From contig NZ_JAQUVG010000011.1 in NCBI RefSeq assembly GCF_028693495.1, positions 1-51,701 of the forward strand: 51,701 nt of DNA. The letters are read 5' to 3'. Shown in pieces: positions 26,080 to 35,596 of the stretch; within the stretch, counting starts at the first letter, position 1; each line of letters opens with the position of its first letter. The position numbers were made by a program, and so were the translations under genes. The notes under the pieces are model-generated. The model made no database searches. It saw nothing but the letters and a program-made list of their open reading frames with translations, and had not been told where the DNA came from. The stretch is from Zoogloea sp. GTDB taxonomy: Bacteria > Pseudomonadota > Gammaproteobacteria > Burkholderiales > Rhodocyclaceae.

Positions 26080-27117
26080 TCAGGCAGGCAGCGCCCCGCG
26101 CTGCCGGAAAAACCCATCCAGGCGGGCAATCCAGCCCGCCTTTTCCGCGTCCGTCGCAAAGCTCGCCTCGAAGCTGTTGCGAGCCAGCCGGTACCAGGTG
26201 GCAGCATCGAAGCCGAAGGCGGCCTGCACCGCGCGGATGTTGTCGTTGAGATAGCCGCCAAAGTAGGCCGGGTCATCGCTGTTGATCGTCACCTTGACCC
26301 CCGCAGCGATGAGCCGGGGCAGGCTGTGCTCGGCCATCTCCCTGAACACGCACAGGCGCGTGTTCGACAGCGGGCAGACGGTGAGCGGCACACCCTCGCG
26401 GGCCAGCCGGGCGAGCACTTCCGGGTCATCCACCGCGCGCACACCATGGTCGATCCGGTGCACACCGAGGACGTCCAGAGCCTCGGTGATGTACTCGGGC
26501 GGCCCCTCCTCACCCGCATGGGCGACCAGAGGCTTGCCCAGCGCCCGGCAGCGGGCAAACAGGCGGGCGAACTTGGACGGCGGGTGGCCGCGCTCCGACG
26601 AATCCAGCCCGAAGCCGTGGATCCGCCCGAGCAAGGGCTCCGCTTCGTCCAGGCAGGCCAGGCACTCGTCCTCGCTCAGGTGGCGCAGGAAGCACAGGAT
26701 CAGGCGGCCGCTGATCCCCCATCGCAGCTGACCCTCGACCAGGCCGTCCTCCAGGCCTCCCAGCAGCGTGGCCAGCGGAATGCCCCGGGCAGTGTGCGTC
26801 TGCGGATCGAAGAAGATCTCCGCGTGGATCACCCCGTCGGCGGCGGCCCGCGCCAGGTAGGCCGTCATCAGGTCGCGGAAGTCGGCCCGGGTGCGCAGCA
26901 CGTCGGCACAGGCGTAATAGAGGTCAAGAAAGCGCTGGAGGTTGTCAAAATCGTAGGCAGCCTGGAGGCTGGCCTCGTCCGGGTAAGGGAGTGTGACTCC
27001 GTTGCGCCGGGCCAGTGCAAAGGCCAGTTCCGGCTCCAGGGTACCTTCGATATGGACATGCAGCTCGGCCTTGGGCATGCCGAGGGCCAGTTCAAGGGGT
27101 GTAGACACACTCATCAT
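26080..27117 (-). CDS. Adenine deaminase (adenosine deaminase-like, Aah1 type)
   Basis: The enzyme hydrolyses adenine to hypoxanthine and ammonia with zinc. The 345-residue product has the metal motif HVHIEGTLEPEL, the catalytic HAGEEGPPEYI, RIDHG, CPLSN and NSDDPAYFGGY. HAGEEGP and SDDPAYFGGY are the forms found in yeast Aah1 and bacterial adenine deaminases, rather than in true adenosine deaminases, so adenine is the better substrate guess. Two adjacent ATGs (27117, 27114) are possible; AGGAG lies at a suitable distance from both. It is divergent from the Pat-type gene. With xdhABC and guaD further on, it makes the window rich in purine catabolism. Confidence 0.88.
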   Translation of the reverse strand: MMSVSTPLELALGMPKAELHVHIEGTLEPELAFALARRNGVTLPYPDEASLQAAYDFDNLQRFLDLYYACADVLRTRADFRDLMTAYLARAAADGVIHAEIFFDPQTHTARGIPLATLLGGLEDGLVEGQLRWGISGRLILCFLRHLSEDECLACLDEAEPLLGRIHGFGLDSSERGHPPSKFARLFARCRALGKPLVAHAGEEGPPEYITEALDVLGVHRIDHGVRAVDDPEVLARLAREGVPLTVCPLSNTRLCVFREMAEHSLPRLIAAGVKVTINSDDPAYFGGYLNDNIRAVQAAFGFDAATWYRLARNSFEASFATDAEKAGWIARLDGFFRQRGALPA

Positions 27118-27256
27118 CGCGACTCCTGAAACGGGGAAATTTCCGAAGAGTGTAGGCCCGGCCGGGGGAAAAAAGGAGTCGTCGGGCACACGGCCAGCAG
27201 CAACGCTCCGAACCGCCGTGAGTGGAGCCCGCGACTCAGGACAAAACCGCTCTCGT

Positions 27257-27298
27257 TTTACCTGGATCAAAGCAGCCCGGCCTCACCTCTGCGATAAA
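27257..27298 (+). promoter_or_regulatory. Candidate FNR/ANR class II promoter of the acyl-CoA synthetase/GNAT gene
   Basis: TTTACCTGGATCAA (27257-27270) matches an FNR-type box (TTGAT-N4-ATCAA) with a perfect right half and two mismatches in the left half. GATAAA at 27293-27298 lies so that the box centre would be at -41.5 relative to a start near 27305, the standard class II geometry. The start codon is at 27327. Confidence 0.45.
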
Positions 27299-27326
27299 GG
27301 CAGCCTTACCCTCGCCCCCGACGGAT

Positions 27327-29999
27327 ATGCCCCATTACCTGAGCACCCTGTTTGAGCCCGCCTCGATTGCGGTGATTGGCGCCTCCGAAGCACCCCAGTC
27401 CGTCGGGCGGGTGATTTTCGGCAACCTGCAGGAGGCCGGTTTCCGCGGTCGCCTCCACGCGGTCAATCCCAAGTACGAAAGTGTCTTCGGCCAGCCCTGC
27501 CACCGGTCGGTGGAAGACATCGGCGGCCGGGTCGATCTAGCCATCATCGCCACCCCAGCCCGGACGGTGCACAGCGTCATGGAACAGTGCGGACGCGCTG
27601 GCACACGCAATGCCGTGATCATCAGTTCGGGCTTCCACTCCGGCAGCAAGAGCGGCGCAGCCCAGGAAAAGCGCATCCTGGATACCGCCCGCGCTGCCGG
27701 GATCCGGGTGCTGGGCCCCAACAGCCTGGGCATCCTGCGCCCGGAGATCGGCCTCAATGCCGCCTTCACACGCATCAGCGCGTCCCCCGGCGAAACAGCC
27801 CTGATCTCCCAGTCCGGCGCCATGTGCTCGGTGGTCCTCGACTGGGCCGCCACCAATCAGGTGGGCTTCTCCTCGGTGATTTCCCTCACCAGCGGTACCG
27901 ACGTGGACTTCGGGGAAATCCTCGATTACCTGATCCATGACAGCAGGACCCGCCACATCCTGCTCTACGTGGACTGCATCCGCAACGCCCGGCGTTTCAT
28001 GAGCGCGCTGCGCTCCGCCGCCCGGGTCAAGCCGATCATCGTCCTCAAGGCTGGCCGGCATGACACGGGCACCCCGTCAGGCGAGGACGCTTCCGGTAGC
28101 GACGCAGTCTTCGACGCCGCCATGCGCCGGGCGGGTGTGGTGCGGGTGCAGAACATCAGCCAGCTGTTCTTTGCCGCCAAGGCCCTGGCCTCCAGCTTCC
28201 GCCCCCGGGGCGAGAGCCTGGCCATCGTCACCAACGGCAGCGGTCCAGCCGCCATGGCCGCCGACCGGGCCCTCGACCTGGGCACCCCCCTGGCCGACTT
28301 CTCCGCCACGACCCGGGAGGCCCTGGATCGCCTGAGGCCGGGCTGCGGGCGGGGAAGCAATCCGGTGGACCTGGGAGGTGATGCAACCCCGGAACGCTAT
28401 CGGGACGCCCTGCTGGCCCTGGCCGCCGACCCGGCCATCGCAAACGTGCTGGTGATCCTCTCTCCCCATGCCATGACCGAACCGGTGGAGATCGCCCGAG
28501 CGGTGATCGACGTGGCCGGCCAGGTGAAACTCACCATCTGCTGCAGCTGGATGGGAGGCGGTCAGGTTGCGGAGGCCAGGGCCCTGCTGGACAAGGCCGG
28601 GATTCCAGCCTTTCGCACCCCGGAAACAGCCATTGAGCTGTTCCACAATGTTTCGCGCTTCTATCACCATCAGCGCCTGCTGCTCCAGACCGCCGGCCAG
28701 ACCACCGACGCCCACTGGGGCAGTGGCGGCGGCGCCCGGATGCTGGTGGAAGCCCTGCTCAATCAACGGCGCAGCCTGCTCAGCAGCATGGAATCCAAAG
28801 CCCTGCTACGCAGCTTTGGCATCCCCACCGCCCAGACCATGGTGGCCCACTCGGATACCGAGGCCCTCTTCGTGGCTGAACAGATCGGCTTCCCGGTCGT
28901 GATGAAGATCGACTCGCCCGACGTGACCCACAAGTCGGACGCCGGAGGCGTCCGCCTCAACATCACCCGCACGGAATCTGTCTGGAACGCTTACCACGAC
29001 ATCGTCAAGACCGTGAAGCAACACCACCCGGAAGCCCGCATTCAGGGGGTGTCCATCGAGCCCCACCTGAGCCGTCCCCACGGACGCGAGCTGATGATCA
29101 GCATGTTTCGCGATCCGGTCTTCGGGCCGGTGCTCCGCTTCGGTGCCGGCGGGCGGGACGGGGGCATTCTCAGCGACCAGGCCCTGGCCCTGCCACCCCT
29201 CAACCCGGTGCTGGCCCGGGACCTGATCGACTCCACCCGAGTCGCCCATACCCTGGACGCCTTCCATGAACTGCCCGCCGTAAACCGCCAGGCCCTCGAG
29301 CAGGTCCTGGTGGCCGTCTCCGACATGGTGTGCGAACTACCGTGGATACGGGAGGTGGAAATCAATCCCCTGATCGTGGACGAGGCAGGCGCCATCGCCG
29401 CCGATGCCCGCATCCGGATCGATCACGGACTGCCCGCCGGCAGCGACCGCTACGCCCACATGGCCATCCATCCCTACCCGGCCCATCTGGCCCAGGACTG
29501 GAAAATGCCCGATGGCCGCACGGTTCGGGTGCGCCCGATCCGCCCGGAAGACGCCGGCCTGCTCCAGGGATTTTTCGACGGCATGAGCCCGGAAACCCGC
29601 TACTACCGGTTCATGGAATCCCTCCAGGAACTGCCGGCCAGCCTGATCACCCGCTTCACCCAGATCGACTACGACCGGGAAATGGCGCTGATCGCCATTG
29701 CCAGCGAAGGAGGCGCGGAATACCAGGTAGGCAGTGCCCGCTACACCCTGGCGCCCGACGGAGAGTCAGTTGAGTTCGCCCTGGTGGTGGCCGACGCCTG
29801 GCAGAAATGCGGGCTTGGGCGGCGCCTGATGGGCGCCCTGATCGACTGCGCCCGCAGCAAGGGCTACCGGCAGATCGTGGGGGACGTCCTCGGCGACAAC
29901 CCGAAGATGCTGCGGCTGATGCACAGCCTGGGCTTCCATGTGCATCCCCACCCGGAAGAAAGCACCCTGCGGCAGGTCATCAAGCCCCTTCATGCCTGA
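27327..29999 (+). CDS. Acyl-CoA synthetase (NDP-forming)/GNAT acetyltransferase fusion, Pat/YfiQ type
   Basis: An 890-residue protein like E. coli PatZ/YfiQ, which acetylates protein lysines such as those of acetyl-CoA synthetase. It begins LFEPASIAVIGASEAPQSVG, a CoA-binding domain, then a succinyl-CoA-ligase-like domain (GPNSLGI, SQSGAMCSVV), an ATP-grasp domain (about residues 490-700, SKALLRSFGIP, KIDSPDVTHKSDAGGV) and a GNAT domain from about residue 725 (VRPIRPEDAGLL, KCGLGRRLMGALI). The enzyme part in this family is usually inactive as a ligase. A start at 27327 gives the family's N-terminus; the 35 codons before it are unlike it. It is single, behind a likely FNR-type promoter. Confidence 0.92.
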   Translation: MPHYLSTLFEPASIAVIGASEAPQSVGRVIFGNLQEAGFRGRLHAVNPKYESVFGQPCHRSVEDIGGRVDLAIIATPARTVHSVMEQCGRAGTRNAVIISSGFHSGSKSGAAQEKRILDTARAAGIRVLGPNSLGILRPEIGLNAAFTRISASPGETALISQSGAMCSVVLDWAATNQVGFSSVISLTSGTDVDFGEILDYLIHDSRTRHILLYVDCIRNARRFMSALRSAARVKPIIVLKAGRHDTGTPSGEDASGSDAVFDAAMRRAGVVRVQNISQLFFAAKALASSFRPRGESLAIVTNGSGPAAMAADRALDLGTPLADFSATTREALDRLRPGCGRGSNPVDLGGDATPERYRDALLALAADPAIANVLVILSPHAMTEPVEIARAVIDVAGQVKLTICCSWMGGGQVAEARALLDKAGIPAFRTPETAIELFHNVSRFYHHQRLLLQTAGQTTDAHWGSGGGARMLVEALLNQRRSLLSSMESKALLRSFGIPTAQTMVAHSDTEALFVAEQIGFPVVMKIDSPDVTHKSDAGGVRLNITRTESVWNAYHDIVKTVKQHHPEARIQGVSIEPHLSRPHGRELMISMFRDPVFGPVLRFGAGGRDGGILSDQALALPPLNPVLARDLIDSTRVAHTLDAFHELPAVNRQALEQVLVAVSDMVCELPWIREVEINPLIVDEAGAIAADARIRIDHGLPAGSDRYAHMAIHPYPAHLAQDWKMPDGRTVRVRPIRPEDAGLLQGFFDGMSPETRYYRFMESLQELPASLITRFTQIDYDREMALIAIASEGGAEYQVGSARYTLAPDGESVEFALVVADAWQKCGLGRRLMGALIDCARSKGYRQIVGDVLGDNPKMLRLMHSLGFHVHPHPEESTLRQVIKPLHA

Positions 30000-30071
30000 T
30001 GTCTTGCGGACAACGGAAGAACTTCCACCGATCCGCCCCGTCAGGAGAAAACCACCATCTCAAGGCCTCCC

Positions 30072-30815
30072 ATGTCCCTGCCCCCTCCCGCACCTCCCCC
30101 CGCTCCGGGTGTCGTGAGCCTGTCCAGCCTGCGCGAGGGCTACCAGGCCCTGGTGATCGGCGCAACTGGAGCCATCGGCGGCGCCCTGTTCGCCCACCTG
30201 CAGGCGGACCCCCGCTGCCTCGGCGTGACCGGCCTGTCCCGCAGCTCCGACCCTCCGGTGATGCTGGAGGACGAAACCAGCCTGGCCCACGCTGCCAGAG
30301 CCCTGCGCAACCACCCCCCATTCCAGCTCGTCATCGACGCCACGGGCGCCCTGAGCCTGGATGGCATGGGCCCGGAAAAGCGCCTGGACGACCTGCAGTC
30401 GGAACGCCTGCAGCGCGCCCTGCTGGTCAATGCGGTCGGCCCCGTCCTGCTGCTGCGCCATTTCCTGCCCCTTCTGGCGGGCGGGGAACGGGTGATCTGG
30501 GCCAAGCTGTCAGCCCGGGTAGGCAGCATCGAAGACAACCACAAGGGCGGTTGGTATGGCTACCGAGCCGGCAAGGCCGCCCTCAACATGCTGCTCCAGA
30601 CGGCGGCCATCGAGATCGCCCGGCGGCGCCCCCAGGCGGTAGTGGCCGCGCTCCAGCCCGGCACCGTCCGCTCACCCCTGAGCCGCCCCTTCGTTGGCGA
30701 TGACGCCCTGGCGCCGGAAGAGTCCGGGCGCCGTCTGCTGGCCGTGCTGGACACCCTTCCCGCCTCCGGACGGGCCCATTTTGTGGACCATCAAGGGCAG
30801 AGCATTCCCTGGTGA
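30072..30815 (+). CDS. Short-chain dehydrogenase/reductase
   Basis: A 247-residue SDR of unknown substrate. The nucleotide loop is GATGAIGGALFAHL near residue 30, the central strand DATGALSLDG resembles the CsgA or C-factor group, and the active-site YxxxK is YRAGK (YGYRAGKAALNML). A proline-rich N-terminus of about 15 residues precedes the fold. The adjacent Pat-type gene is 72 bases upstream on the same strand, so they may be cotranscribed. No pathway can be inferred from the neighbours. Confidence 0.88.
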   Translation: MSLPPPAPPPAPGVVSLSSLREGYQALVIGATGAIGGALFAHLQADPRCLGVTGLSRSSDPPVMLEDETSLAHAARALRNHPPFQLVIDATGALSLDGMGPEKRLDDLQSERLQRALLVNAVGPVLLLRHFLPLLAGGERVIWAKLSARVGSIEDNHKGGWYGYRAGKAALNMLLQTAAIEIARRRPQAVVAALQPGTVRSPLSRPFVGDDALAPEESGRRLLAVLDTLPASGRAHFVDHQGQSIPW

Positions 30816-31012
30816 TGTCCGCCCCCGATCGCTACTCGCCCGTGGGTAAGGAGAACCGCACAACGCCCCAAGGGTGACCACGACGAGCCCAACCAGCCTG
30901 TTCTGTGCTGTAATGCGGTACACTTTGTCATGGGCAGGCCCCGAACCATGCAGCCTGTCCCGGTTGTGGGCCGATGCCATGGATGCTCCCGGACCACACA
31001 CCCTGCCAGAGC

Positions 31013-33997
31013 ATGCCAGACACCTCTCCCACACCCCACGCTTTCGCCGACCGGGCCCGTCAGCCCTGGGCCCGCTTCATCCTTCCCCTGCTCGCCCTGT
31101 CCCTGATCATCGCCGGACTGGGGACACTGGCCTACCGCTATCTGAGCGAGGAGATCCGCAAGGAAACCCATCGCACCCTGGCGGTGATCACCGAACAGAA
31201 ACGCCAGCAGATCGAAAACTGGCTCGGGGGCATCCGGATCGATGCCGAACTCTACTTCTCCGGCCACTCCCAGTTCGAGATGCTCTACAGCCACTGGCTG
31301 CGGGGCGGGCGCAGGGAAAACGGCACCCTGCTGCGCATGCGGATGCTGATGGACGAGGTCGCTCAGGTGCGCGGCTGGGAAGGTGTTGCCGTCATCGATG
31401 CCCGCGGGACACCCGCCTTCGTGATCGGCCAGGCCGCTCCGGAGCGGCATGCGGTCCTGATCCGCGACATCCTCGCCCGGCCCCGCATCCAGCTGGTGGA
31501 CCTGCACCGCACCGCCCGGGGCGACATCCAGTACGGTGTCCTGGCCCCGATCGGCCAGAGCGGCGCACCTGCCCTGGGGGTCGCCTACATCAGCCTCCGG
31601 GCAGACCGCAGCCTGTACCCCCTGGTGGAGTCCTGGCCAGTTCCCACCCGTAGCGCCGAAACCTACCTGGTCCGCCCGGAAGATCAGGCGGTCCGCTTCC
31701 TGACCCCCCTGCGTCACCAGCAGGACGCGGCCCTGAACCTGACCCGCAACCTCAACGCGCCCGAATTGCCTGCCGCCCGGGCGGCCTCTGGCAACAAGGG
31801 CATCCTTGCCGGAGGACGGGATTACCGGGGCATGAGTGTGCTGGCCTATGCCGCCCCGGTGGCCGGTACCCCCTGGCTGATGATCGCCGAAATGGACGAA
31901 CAGGAAGCCTACGCAGGCATCCGCACAATGGCCTGGGCCACCGCGCTGGTGATGGGCCTGGGGCTGATCTTCGTCTATTCCGCCGGCTACCTGCTGTGGC
32001 GTCGCCAGCTCCAGTCCCAGGAACTCACTGCCCTCCGCGCCCAGCGCTCGGCGGAAGCCCGCTTCCGGGTGGTCTTCGAGCAGGCCCCCCTGGGCGTGGC
32101 CCTGCTGGACTCCCGCGACAACCGGATCATCGAAGCCAACTGCCGCTTTGCGGAGATCATCGGCCGCCGCCCGGAAGAAATCCCGGGGCTGGACCCGATG
32201 GTGATCACCCACCCGGACGATGTCCCCGTGAGCCGTCGCCAGCTGGGCAGGCTCCACACGGGCGAGCTCCACGACTACGGTCTCGCCAAGCGCTATCTGC
32301 GCCCGGATGGCACGGTGGTGTGGATCAACCTGAGCTGCGCCCCGGTTCAGGTGGAAAACGAGGAAACCCCCCGCTACCTGGCCATCGTCGAGGACATCAC
32401 CGAACGACGGCAGATGGAAGGACGCCTGGAGGAGGCCCGCGCAGCCGCCGAGGCCGCGAACGCCGCCAAGAGCGAATTCCTGGCCCACATGAGCCACGAG
32501 ATCCGGACCCCCATGAATGCCGTTCTGGGACTGGCCCAGGTACTGGAGCGGGACAACCTGAGCCCGTCCCAGCGAGAAATGGTCGAACGCATCCGGGGGG
32601 CAGGCCAGTCCCTTCTGGCCATCCTCAACGACGTGCTGGACCTGTCCAAGATCGAAGCCGGCCAGCTGCGCATCGAACCACGACCCTTCAATCTGGCGGG
32701 CCTCCTCGCCAACGTGGACAGCCTGATGGGCCAGGCTGCCCGGGCCAAGGGCCTGACCCTGCACATGGACCTGCCCCCTGCCGGGCTCGGCCTCCTGGTG
32801 GGGGATGGCCTCCGTCTGGAACAGATCCTGCTCAACCTGTGCGGGAACGCGATCAAATTCACCGCGCAAGGCGAAGTGGCCGTCGGCGTACGCCAGGTCT
32901 CTGGCGATACGGACGGAGTACGCCTGCGCTTCCAGGTCAGGGATACGGGCATCGGCATCGCGCCGGACGCCCTGGAGCGCCTCTTCACGCCCTTCACCCA
33001 GGCCGATGCGGGCATCGGCCGGCGCTTTGGCGGCACCGGTCTCGGGCTCTCCATCTGCAAGCGCCTGGTGGAAATGATGGGGGGCCGCATCGGTGTTCAG
33101 AGCGATGTGGGTGAAGGCAGCACCTTTTGGTTCGAGCTGCCCTTTGCCCGGGCCCGGAAAGACGCCGTGGCCCCCGCCGCAGTCCCGGCCCCCCCCGGGG
33201 CCCGTGGGCCCCGCCTCAGCGGCACCCACGTGCTGGTGGTGGACGACAGCGCCATGAACCGGGACTTGGTGGAGCGGGCTCTCCGGCTCGAAGGCGCGAC
33301 CGCCACCCTTGCCGCCGACGGCCAGCAGGCCCTGCAGCTCCTGCGGACCCGCCCCGACGGTTTCGACGCCGTGCTCATGGACGTGCAGATGCCGGTCATG
33401 GACGGGCTCACTGCCACCCGCCTGATCCGCAGCGAGCTCGGCCTGCTGGAGTTGCCCGTGCTGGCCTTCACCGCCGGGGTCAGGGACGAGCAGCAGGCCG
33501 CGGTGCGGGCGGCCGGAGCCAATGACGTGCTGCCCAAGCCCATGGACCTGGAACAGATGACGACCCTGCTGGGCCGCTGGATTTCCCCCCGCGTGCGCCT
33601 CCCTGACCTCAGGGCACCGGCGGTTGAAGAAGACGGAGAGGGCATCCCGGCCATTCCCGGCATCGACCAGGCCCTTGCCTGCCAGCGCCTGGGCGGAGAC
33701 CGGAGCATGTTCCTCAGCCTGCTGGCGCTTTTCATCGAAGACAACGCCCATGCGGCCCAGGATGCCCGCAAGGCACTGGCCTCCGGCGACCGGGAAGAAG
33801 CCAGCCGGCGCATGCACACCCTGCGCAGCAATGCCGGCTTCCTGGGCGCACTGGCCCTGATGGACGAGGCAAGACGCCTGGAGCGGGCCATCGAGGAGGG
33901 AGAAGACGACCTCGACCCACGCCTGGTCGCCCTCGACCAGCAGATCACCACCCTGATCGATGCCAGCAGTCCCTGGCGGGAAGTCGCCAGCGCCTGA
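31013..33997 (+). CDS. Hybrid sensor histidine kinase with PAS, receiver and Hpt domains
   Basis: A 994-residue inner-membrane sensor. TM1 is at residues 19-41, followed by a periplasmic region of about 265 residues (resembling the dCACHE type in order and length), then TM2 near 300-325. A PAS domain follows (about 345-470), then HisKA with His495 (AHMSHEIRTPMN), the ATPase domain (NAIKFT, DTGIGI, GGTGLGLSI), a receiver with Asp790 (LMDVQMPVMDG) and an Hpt domain with His935 (RMHTLRSNAG). A complete phosphorelay is therefore in one protein. No response regulator gene is adjacent, so it is an orphan. An upstream ATG (30974) in frame would add 13 residues; I prefer 31013. Confidence 0.93.
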   Translation: MPDTSPTPHAFADRARQPWARFILPLLALSLIIAGLGTLAYRYLSEEIRKETHRTLAVITEQKRQQIENWLGGIRIDAELYFSGHSQFEMLYSHWLRGGRRENGTLLRMRMLMDEVAQVRGWEGVAVIDARGTPAFVIGQAAPERHAVLIRDILARPRIQLVDLHRTARGDIQYGVLAPIGQSGAPALGVAYISLRADRSLYPLVESWPVPTRSAETYLVRPEDQAVRFLTPLRHQQDAALNLTRNLNAPELPAARAASGNKGILAGGRDYRGMSVLAYAAPVAGTPWLMIAEMDEQEAYAGIRTMAWATALVMGLGLIFVYSAGYLLWRRQLQSQELTALRAQRSAEARFRVVFEQAPLGVALLDSRDNRIIEANCRFAEIIGRRPEEIPGLDPMVITHPDDVPVSRRQLGRLHTGELHDYGLAKRYLRPDGTVVWINLSCAPVQVENEETPRYLAIVEDITERRQMEGRLEEARAAAEAANAAKSEFLAHMSHEIRTPMNAVLGLAQVLERDNLSPSQREMVERIRGAGQSLLAILNDVLDLSKIEAGQLRIEPRPFNLAGLLANVDSLMGQAARAKGLTLHMDLPPAGLGLLVGDGLRLEQILLNLCGNAIKFTAQGEVAVGVRQVSGDTDGVRLRFQVRDTGIGIAPDALERLFTPFTQADAGIGRRFGGTGLGLSICKRLVEMMGGRIGVQSDVGEGSTFWFELPFARARKDAVAPAAVPAPPGARGPRLSGTHVLVVDDSAMNRDLVERALRLEGATATLAADGQQALQLLRTRPDGFDAVLMDVQMPVMDGLTATRLIRSELGLLELPVLAFTAGVRDEQQAAVRAAGANDVLPKPMDLEQMTTLLGRWISPRVRLPDLRAPAVEEDGEGIPAIPGIDQALACQRLGGDRSMFLSLLALFIEDNAHAAQDARKALASGDREEASRRMHTLRSNAGFLGALALMDEARRLERAIEEGEDDLDPRLVALDQQITTLIDASSPWREVASA

Positions 33998-34129
33998 GGT
34001 CCAGGGCGGGCTCAACGCACTCACCGCTTTGTTCCGACACCCCTCTGATGCGTGCCTGGCAGCAGCAGGACGCCGCACCATGTGTTAACTTGAACGCTCC
34101 CGGCGACACCGGATGAGCGAGGCAGACCC

Positions 34130-35596
34130 ATGAGCGAACGTCCCATCCATTTCTATTTCCGTGGCACGGTACAGAGGATCGAAGGGGTTTCTCCCACCCG
34201 CACCCTGCTCCAGTACCTGCGCGAGGATGTCCATGTCACGGGCACCAAGGAAGGCTGCGCGGAAGGAGACTGCGGTGCCTGCACCGTGGTACTGGGCGAA
34301 AAGGTGGGCGACGCCCTGCAGTTGAAGGCGGTGAACGCCTGCATCCAGTTTTTGCCCACCCTGGATGGCAAAGCCTTGTTTACGGTCGAAGACCTGACCC
34401 GCCTGGGCGAGCGGACGGCGCAGCTTCACCCGGTCCAGCAGGCCCTGCTGGACACCCATGCCTCCCAGTGCGGGTTCTGTACGCCGGGCTTTGCCATGTC
34501 CCTGTTCGCCCTGTACGAGAACAACCCGGCCTGCCCGGACAGGGCCAGCATCTGCCATGCCCTGGATGGCAACCTGTGCCGCTGTACCGGCTACCGCCCG
34601 CAGGTGGACGCACTTCCCGCCGCCTATGCCCGGCCCCGGCCGCACCTCGACCGGCAAGCCGTACTGGCTGCGCTGGACCACCTGGCGAGCCTGCCCAGCC
34701 TCGAATACCGCGCCCACGGCCAGCGCTTCACGGCCCCCAGGACCCTCGCCGAACTCGCCACCGCCCGCCTCGCCCATCCGGAGGCCCGGCTGCTGGCCGG
34801 CGCCACCGACGTGGGACTGTGGGTCACCAAGCAGTTGTGGCAGCTGGACGCGCTGATCTACCTGGGCGCCGTGGCCGAACTGAAGATCATCACCCGCGAC
34901 CCGGCCGGTGGCCTCGTCATCGGCGCCGGCGCGAGCCTCACCGATGCCTTCGCCGCGCTGAGCGCCGCGGAGCCCGCCTGGACGGAGCTGGCCTGGCGCT
35001 TCGCCTCCACCCCGGTGCGCAACGCCGGCACCCTGGGCGGCAACGTGGCCAACGGATCTCCCATCGGCGACAGCATGCCCGGACTGATCGCCCTGGGCTC
35101 TCACATCGTGCTGCAGCAGGGCGAGCGGCTGCGACGCCTGCCGCTGGAGGACTTCTACCTCGCCTACCAGAAGACCGCCCTCGAAGCGGGCGAATTCCTC
35201 CGCGCGCTGGAGATCCCGCCCACCCCCCCCGGCCGGGTCTTCCGCACCTGGAAGGTCTCCAAGCGTAGCGACCAGGACATCTCCGCCGTCTGCGGCGCCT
35301 TCGCCCTGCAACTGGCCGATGGGGTGATCCACAGCGCCCGCATCGCCTTTGGCGGCATGGCTGGTACCCCCCTGCGCGCCCGTGCCACCGAAGCCTTCCT
35401 GACCGGCAGGACGTGGAGCCGGCTCAGCCTGGAGGAGGCCGCCCGGATACTGGCCAACGAATTCACCCCCCTGGACGACCTGCGCGCCTCCGCCGCCTAT
35501 CGCCGCCGCGTCGCAGCCGGCCTGCTGATGCGCCTGTGGCTGGAGCAGGACGGCAGCGCCCCGGCCCGTCTGGCCGACCTGGAGGCTCTGACATGA
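34130..35596 (+). CDS. xdhA: Xanthine dehydrogenase small subunit
   Basis: This subunit carries two [2Fe-2S] clusters and FAD and passes electrons from hypoxanthine or xanthine oxidation to NAD. The 488-residue product has the ferredoxin-like cysteines in KEGCAEGDCGACTVVL (near residue 45), the second cluster motifs QCGFCTPGF (near 115) and LCRCTGYRP (near 150), then an FAD domain from about 195 (LLAGATDVGLWV, NAGTLGGNVANGSPIGD). The start has GAGG at eight bases. It overlaps xdhB by four bases (ATGA). Confidence 0.95.
   Translation: MSERPIHFYFRGTVQRIEGVSPTRTLLQYLREDVHVTGTKEGCAEGDCGACTVVLGEKVGDALQLKAVNACIQFLPTLDGKALFTVEDLTRLGERTAQLHPVQQALLDTHASQCGFCTPGFAMSLFALYENNPACPDRASICHALDGNLCRCTGYRPQVDALPAAYARPRPHLDRQAVLAALDHLASLPSLEYRAHGQRFTAPRTLAELATARLAHPEARLLAGATDVGLWVTKQLWQLDALIYLGAVAELKIITRDPAGGLVIGAGASLTDAFAALSAAEPAWTELAWRFASTPVRNAGTLGGNVANGSPIGDSMPGLIALGSHIVLQQGERLRRLPLEDFYLAYQKTALEAGEFLRALEIPPTPPGRVFRTWKVSKRSDQDISAVCGAFALQLADGVIHSARIAFGGMAGTPLRARATEAFLTGRTWSRLSLEEAARILANEFTPLDDLRASAAYRRRVAAGLLMRLWLEQDGSAPARLADLEALT

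Noticed and set aside
30816-31012. Promoter before the hybrid kinase (TACACT near 30912)
   Set aside because: No acceptable -35 element at a normal spacing was found, so I do not list it.
30791-34081. A 1096-codon open frame on the minus strand opposite the hybrid kinase
   Set aside because: Its translation is low-complexity and matches no domain, while the plus-strand frame encodes a full sensor kinase; it is an artefact of high GC content.
34113-34133. Six-codon ORF whose stop overlaps the xdhA start
   Set aside because: It is too short to exclude chance and lacks a ribosome binding site of its own.
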